From: [Eubacterium] saphenum
Lineage (GTDB): Bacteria > Bacillota > Clostridia > Oscillospirales > Ruminococcaceae
Assembly (NCBI GenBank): GCA_004555635.1
Contig: SFHN01000040.1
Coordinates: forward strand, 1 to 8,728
DNA: 8,728 nt
Reading direction: 5' to 3'
Part shown: positions 5,988-8,728 of the stretch, piece by piece
Layout of the letters: each line of letters begins with the position of its first letter
How positions within the stretch are numbered: position 1 is the first letter of the stretch
The notes under the pieces: model-generated
What the model was told of the DNA's origin: nothing
The model's input: only the letters and a program-made list of their open reading frames with translations
The model's database searches: none
Program-made: the position numbers and the translations under genes

Positions 5988-6848
5988 TTAAAATAGCGTG
6001 AGCTGTTCTTCCTCGTCAATCTGCGAAAGATAACCGAACAGGTTTTCCGTCCGCCATTCTATGCCGTTTTTCTCACACTCGCTTCGGAAAATTTCCCACA
6101 GCCTTTGTGCATTCGGCGACGCAATCTCATAGCTAAGCCCGAATGTTCGCTCGTAGCGCTGACGAAGTCCGGGAAACAGCCTGTCCAGCGCGGCGTAGAA
6201 ATACTCCCTGTCGCCCTCGCGCAGCGTAAGCCCCATACCGAAGCTCATCACGCCATAGCAGCCCGCTCTCTTTGCGTAGTCAAGCACTCCGCGCAGGTTT
6301 TCCTCCGTGTCGTTGATAAACGGCAGCAGCGGGCAAAGCCAAAGAACCGTAGGTATACCGTTGTCGCGCATTTCGCACAGAACCTCAAACCGCCTTGACG
6401 ACGGGCAGACGTTCGGCTCAAGCTTTCTGCAAAGCTCGTCGTCCGCGGTTGTTATCGTCATCTGCACCACGGCTTTCGCCTTTGCGTTAATGCTTTTCAG
6501 CAGGTCAATGTCCCTCAGAACAAGGTCAGACTTCGTGAGAAGCGAAACTCCGAAGCCGTGCCTGTCGATTATTTCAAGGCACTTTCGCGAAAGACATAGC
6601 GTTTTTTCTATGTGCATATACGGGTCGCACATAGAGCCTGTCCCGATAACGCAGCGTTTGCGCTTTGATTTAAGCGCGCGTTCAAGCAGCTCGGGAGCGT
6701 TTTGCTTTACCTCGATATCCTCGAAGTCGTGCGTGAGGCCGTAGCAGGCGCTGCGCGAGTCGCAGTAAATGCACCCGTGTGAGCAGCCGCGGTAGATGTT
6801 CATTCCGTTTTTCGCAGAGAGAATGCCCTTTGCCTGTGTATAGTGCAA
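5988..6848 (-). CDS. Radical SAM protein, spore-photoproduct-lyase-like (COG1533 type)
   Basis: This protein of 286 residues has the radical SAM cluster motif C22-x3-C26-x2-C29 (CSHGCIYC), which holds a [4Fe-4S] cluster that cleaves S-adenosylmethionine. The stretch NIYRGCSHGCIYCDSRS and the later GTGSMCDPYMHIEK (69-82) place it in the SplB-like 'DNA repair photolyase' group, many of whose members have no known function. True spore photoproduct lyases are longer, so DNA repair should not be assumed. The start is TTG at 6848: it follows AAGGGGGG by 8 nt, and the first internal ATG (codon 16) would cut off the segment before the cluster motif that is conserved in relatives. A strong promoter lies just upstream. 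With no T-rich terminator after it, the kinase and regulator genes could be read from the same promoter. The substrate is unknown. Confidence 0.88.
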   Translation of the reverse strand: MHYTQAKGILSAKNGMNIYRGCSHGCIYCDSRSACYGLTHDFEDIEVKQNAPELLERALKSKRKRCVIGTGSMCDPYMHIEKTLCLSRKCLEIIDRHGFGVSLLTKSDLVLRDIDLLKSINAKAKAVVQMTITTADDELCRKLEPNVCPSSRRFEVLCEMRDNGIPTVLWLCPLLPFINDTEENLRGVLDYAKRAGCYGVMSFGMGLTLREGDREYFYAALDRLFPGLRQRYERTFGLSYEIASPNAQRLWEIFRSECEKNGIEWRTENLFGYLSQIDEEEQLTLF

Positions 6849-6884
6849 GCCGACCGCCCCCCTTGCTTTAGTTCTCTTAATACG

Positions 6885-6913
6885 ATTATACCATAATCGA
6901 CCAAAAAAGACAA
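6885..6913 (-). promoter_or_regulatory. Sigma-A promoter of the radical SAM gene
   Basis: On the minus strand, TTGTCT (6913-6908) and a perfect TATAAT (6890-6885) are 17 bp apart, with TGG just before the -10 box as an extended element. The expected start near 6878 gives a leader of about 30 nt with the AAGGGGGG ribosome site. It lies in the 191-bp divergent gap shared with the AGCS gene. Confidence 0.87.
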
Positions 6914-6998
6914 TAAATTTTCTGTTAAGAAATGAAATTTCGGCATTTATCGCGTGTTACTTTCCTCCGACGCGAATATACATAGATTTATGCGGATA

Positions 6999-7019
6999 AG
7001 CTTTCGGAAAAGCTGTTTT
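6999..7019 (+). other. Small hairpin in the AGCS leader
   Basis: AGCTTT (6999-7004) and AAAGCT (7009-7014) pair around CGGA, followed by GTTTT. It is 12 nt upstream of the AAGGAGG ribosome site of the symporter gene (7027-7033). The stem is only 6 bp and AT-rich and the T-run is four bases, so a terminator or attenuator role is doubtful. No convincing plus-strand promoter was found in the gap; TATACA at 6977-6982 lacks a good -35 box. Confidence 0.3.
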
Positions 7020-7039
7020 GCGGCAAAAGGAGGGAACCT

Positions 7040-8701
7040 ATGAACCCGACAGACATTTACGGAATACTTATCGAGGCTGTTTGGGGAACGCCGATGCTGC
7101 TACTTATGCTCGGCGTTGGCGGCTATTTCAGCATACGAACGCGCTTTTTTCAGCTAAGGCGGTTTAAGCATTGCCTGAAATCCACCGTGCTAAGCGCCGT
7201 AAAAAGCGTCAAAACCGCCGAGCGCGGCTCGGTTACACCGTTTCAGGCAATGTGCAGCGCGCTTGCGGCTACGCTTGGTACGGGTAACATCGCGGGTGTT
7301 GCCACGGCGCTTGCGGCAGGCGGCGCGGGCGCGGTTTTCTGGATGTGGATTTCTGCGCTGTTCGGAATGATGACGGGCTATGCCGAAAATGTCCTCGGAC
7401 ACCTCTACCGAAAGAAAATCGACGGCGTTTGGCAGGGCGGAGCAATGCGCTATATCCGTGACGGGCTGTCGGAGGTTCCGCGCGTGCGCTTTCTTGCAAA
7501 GCCGCTGTCGGCGCTGTTTGCGGTGCTGTGCGTGTTCAGCGCGTTTGGAATGGGGAATATGGCGCAGATAAACTCGGCGGCGGGCGCGCTGAATGCGTCG
7601 TTCGGCGTTTCTCCGCTCGCGGTGGGAATAGTCGGCGCGGCTCTCACGGGGCTAATCATATTCGGCGGCACACAGCGTATCGGAAAGGTTGCCGAGAAAA
7701 TCGTCCCGCTGATGTCCGCGTTTTATATCCTCGGCTCGCTGTATATCATTTTCGCAAACATAACGCGCCTGCCGTCGGTTTTTTCCGCGATAATGGAAAA
7801 CGCGCTCGGGCTTCGCGCGGCGGGCGGCGGAATACTCGGCTATGCGGTGAAGCGCGCAATGTCCGTCGGGCTTCGCAGGGGCGTGTTTTCAAACGAAGCG
7901 GGGCTTGGAACATCTCCCGCCGCGCACGCGGCAAGCACCGTGAAAGACCCCGTTGTTCAGGGAATGTGGAGCATTTTCGAGGTGTTTTTCGACACGATTG
8001 TGATGTGTACGATGACGGCGCTTGTGCTTCTTTCTGCGGGAAACCGCGCGCCCGCGTTTGATGAGGTTATGCGCTCTGTTTCGCTTGAACCGCAGTACGC
8101 AGCGCTGTCCGACGGGCTAATAAACGACGGAATAGCGCAGCCGACGGTCGGCGGGGGAGAGGAAGTGCGCTGCCTTACGGTTTACGGCGGGGAGTTTTCG
8201 CTTTCGCTTTCCGAGGGGGAGCAGACCTGCGTCGGTGTGGTTTCGGTTCGCGGGGTGCAGTCCGCCGACGCAGCGGGAAACCTCCTGTGGCTTGACAGCG
8301 AGCATACCCGTCCGCTGATTGAAACCGTGGAAATCCTCCCCGTAAACGGCGCAGCGCTTGCGGCGTTTGCGTTTTCGGACAGCTTCGGCAGGGCGGCGGG
8401 CGGGCTGCTAAGTATCGCGGTAGCGCTGTTTGCGTTTTCAACAGTTATCGGGTGGAGCTATTTTGGCTCGCAGGCGGCGGAGTTTTTGTGGGGGAAGCGC
8501 GCGGGGACGGCGTTTCGCATTGCGTTCACGGCGGTGACGGTTGTCGGCGCGTGCCTTGAGCTTACCCTTGTGTGGAACATCTGCGACCTGCTGAACGGCT
8601 GTATGGCGCTGCCTAACTTGTTCGCGGTAGTGTGCCTGTCGGGTACGGTGCTTCGCGAAACCGCGCGGTACTGCAAAAAGGAGTTCGGGAAAGCGCATTA
8701 G
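7040..8701 (+). CDS. Sodium:alanine/glycine symporter, AGCS family, with an extra loop domain
   Basis: This membrane transporter of 553 residues should couple uptake of alanine or glycine to Na+ (or H+) entry. Family signatures are TLGTGNIAGVATALAAGGAG (78-97) and the hallmark GVFSNEAGLGTSPAAHAA (281-298); later conserved segments are LFAFSTVIGWSYFG (463-476) and VWNICDLLNG (511-520). The N-terminal hydrophobic segment (10-30) is followed by YFSIRTRFFQLR, typical of the family. Typical members have about 450-490 residues. The excess here comes from a segment at about 340-435, between the TALVLLSAG helix and the ALAAFAF helix, which are normally joined by a short loop. The segment is soluble in character with alternating beta-like stretches. 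AAGGAGG (7027-7033) is 6 nt before the ATG. It is a single gene, divergent from the radical SAM gene. Substrate choice is inferred from the family. Confidence 0.93.
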   Translation: MNPTDIYGILIEAVWGTPMLLLMLGVGGYFSIRTRFFQLRRFKHCLKSTVLSAVKSVKTAERGSVTPFQAMCSALAATLGTGNIAGVATALAAGGAGAVFWMWISALFGMMTGYAENVLGHLYRKKIDGVWQGGAMRYIRDGLSEVPRVRFLAKPLSALFAVLCVFSAFGMGNMAQINSAAGALNASFGVSPLAVGIVGAALTGLIIFGGTQRIGKVAEKIVPLMSAFYILGSLYIIFANITRLPSVFSAIMENALGLRAAGGGILGYAVKRAMSVGLRRGVFSNEAGLGTSPAAHAASTVKDPVVQGMWSIFEVFFDTIVMCTMTALVLLSAGNRAPAFDEVMRSVSLEPQYAALSDGLINDGIAQPTVGGGEEVRCLTVYGGEFSLSLSEGEQTCVGVVSVRGVQSADAAGNLLWLDSEHTRPLIETVEILPVNGAALAAFAFSDSFGRAAGGLLSIAVALFAFSTVIGWSYFGSQAAEFLWGKRAGTAFRIAFTAVTVVGACLELTLVWNICDLLNGCMALPNLFAVVCLSGTVLRETARYCKKEFGKAH

Positions 8702-8713
8702 AATAAACAAAAC

Positions 8714-8728
8714 CGGCAGGCGGGCGCC
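8714..8728 (+). terminator. Probable first arm of a terminator, cut by the window edge
   Basis: After the AGCS stop codon comes an A-rich stretch and then CGGCAGGCGGGCGCC, a GC-rich arm that shares CAGGCGGG with the terminator at 942. The pairing arm and U-tract would lie beyond base 8728, so the call rests on position and resemblance only. Confidence 0.4.

Noticed and set aside
6849..7039. Glycine riboswitch before the AGCS symporter
   Set aside because: Such switches precede many AGCS genes, but the 191-bp gap is too short for a usual tandem form and shows none of its conserved purine-rich core strings.
7528..8061. Arg-rich open frame of 177 codons overlapping the AGCS gene
   Set aside because: It is a shifted frame of a GC-rich gene; the composition is Arg/Gly/Ala-heavy and the AGCS reading is certain.
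1..8728. CRISPR array, insertion sequence, phage or toxin-antitoxin module
   Set aside because: No regularly spaced repeats, transposase motifs, terminal inverted repeats or short toxin-antitoxin gene pairs were seen; codon use is even across the genes.

Overview
The window looks like chromosome from an anaerobic Gram-positive of the Clostridia (Bacillota), most likely the Ruminococcaceae/Oscillospiraceae. The basis is moderately high GC, consensus AGGAGG-type ribosome sites, sigma-A promoters with extended -10 elements, U-tract terminators, and a gene set common in that group: elongation factor P followed by a CD1247-type zinc-ribbon protein, a short KdpD-like kinase, and an AGCS symporter. 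No mobile element, phage gene, CRISPR array, tRNA or rRNA was seen.

Left block (1-2759, plus strand): the 3' part of efp, a small very acidic zinc-ribbon protein of the CD1247 family, an intrinsic terminator, then a CPBP intramembrane protease and histidinol-phosphate aminotransferase (hisC) only 13 bp apart. The terminator's U-tract ends one base before the Shine-Dalgarno of the CPBP gene, so the CPBP-hisC pair must depend on read-through or on a promoter inside the upstream gene. A strong hairpin at 2781-2812 separates this block from the convergent minus-strand block.

Middle block (2834-6848, minus strand; transcribed right to left): a radical SAM protein of the spore-photoproduct-lyase-like group with a TTG start and its own strong promoter, a KdpD-like histidine kinase, a KdpE-like response regulator overlapping it by 4 bp (ATGA), and a monovalent cation:proton antiporter. 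Between the regulator and the antiporter lies the most interesting non-coding element: a near-consensus promoter (TTGACT, 17 bp, TATACT with extended TG) begins 4 bp past the regulator's stop codon. It should give a leader RNA of about 100 nt that can fold into three small hairpins and ends in a long terminator hairpin with seven U residues just before the antiporter ribosome site. This is the architecture of a transcription-attenuating riboswitch. The gene downstream suggests that an ion is sensed (Na+, Li+ or fluoride are the candidates), but I cannot assign the class from sequence alone. With a Kdp-like two-component system next door, the block reads as an ion-homeostasis locus with possible protein-based and RNA-based control.

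Right block (7040-8701, plus strand): a sodium:alanine/glycine symporter (AGCS family), divergent from the radical SAM gene. It carries an unusual extra segment of roughly 90 residues between two conserved membrane regions. The window ends in what is probably the first arm of its terminator.
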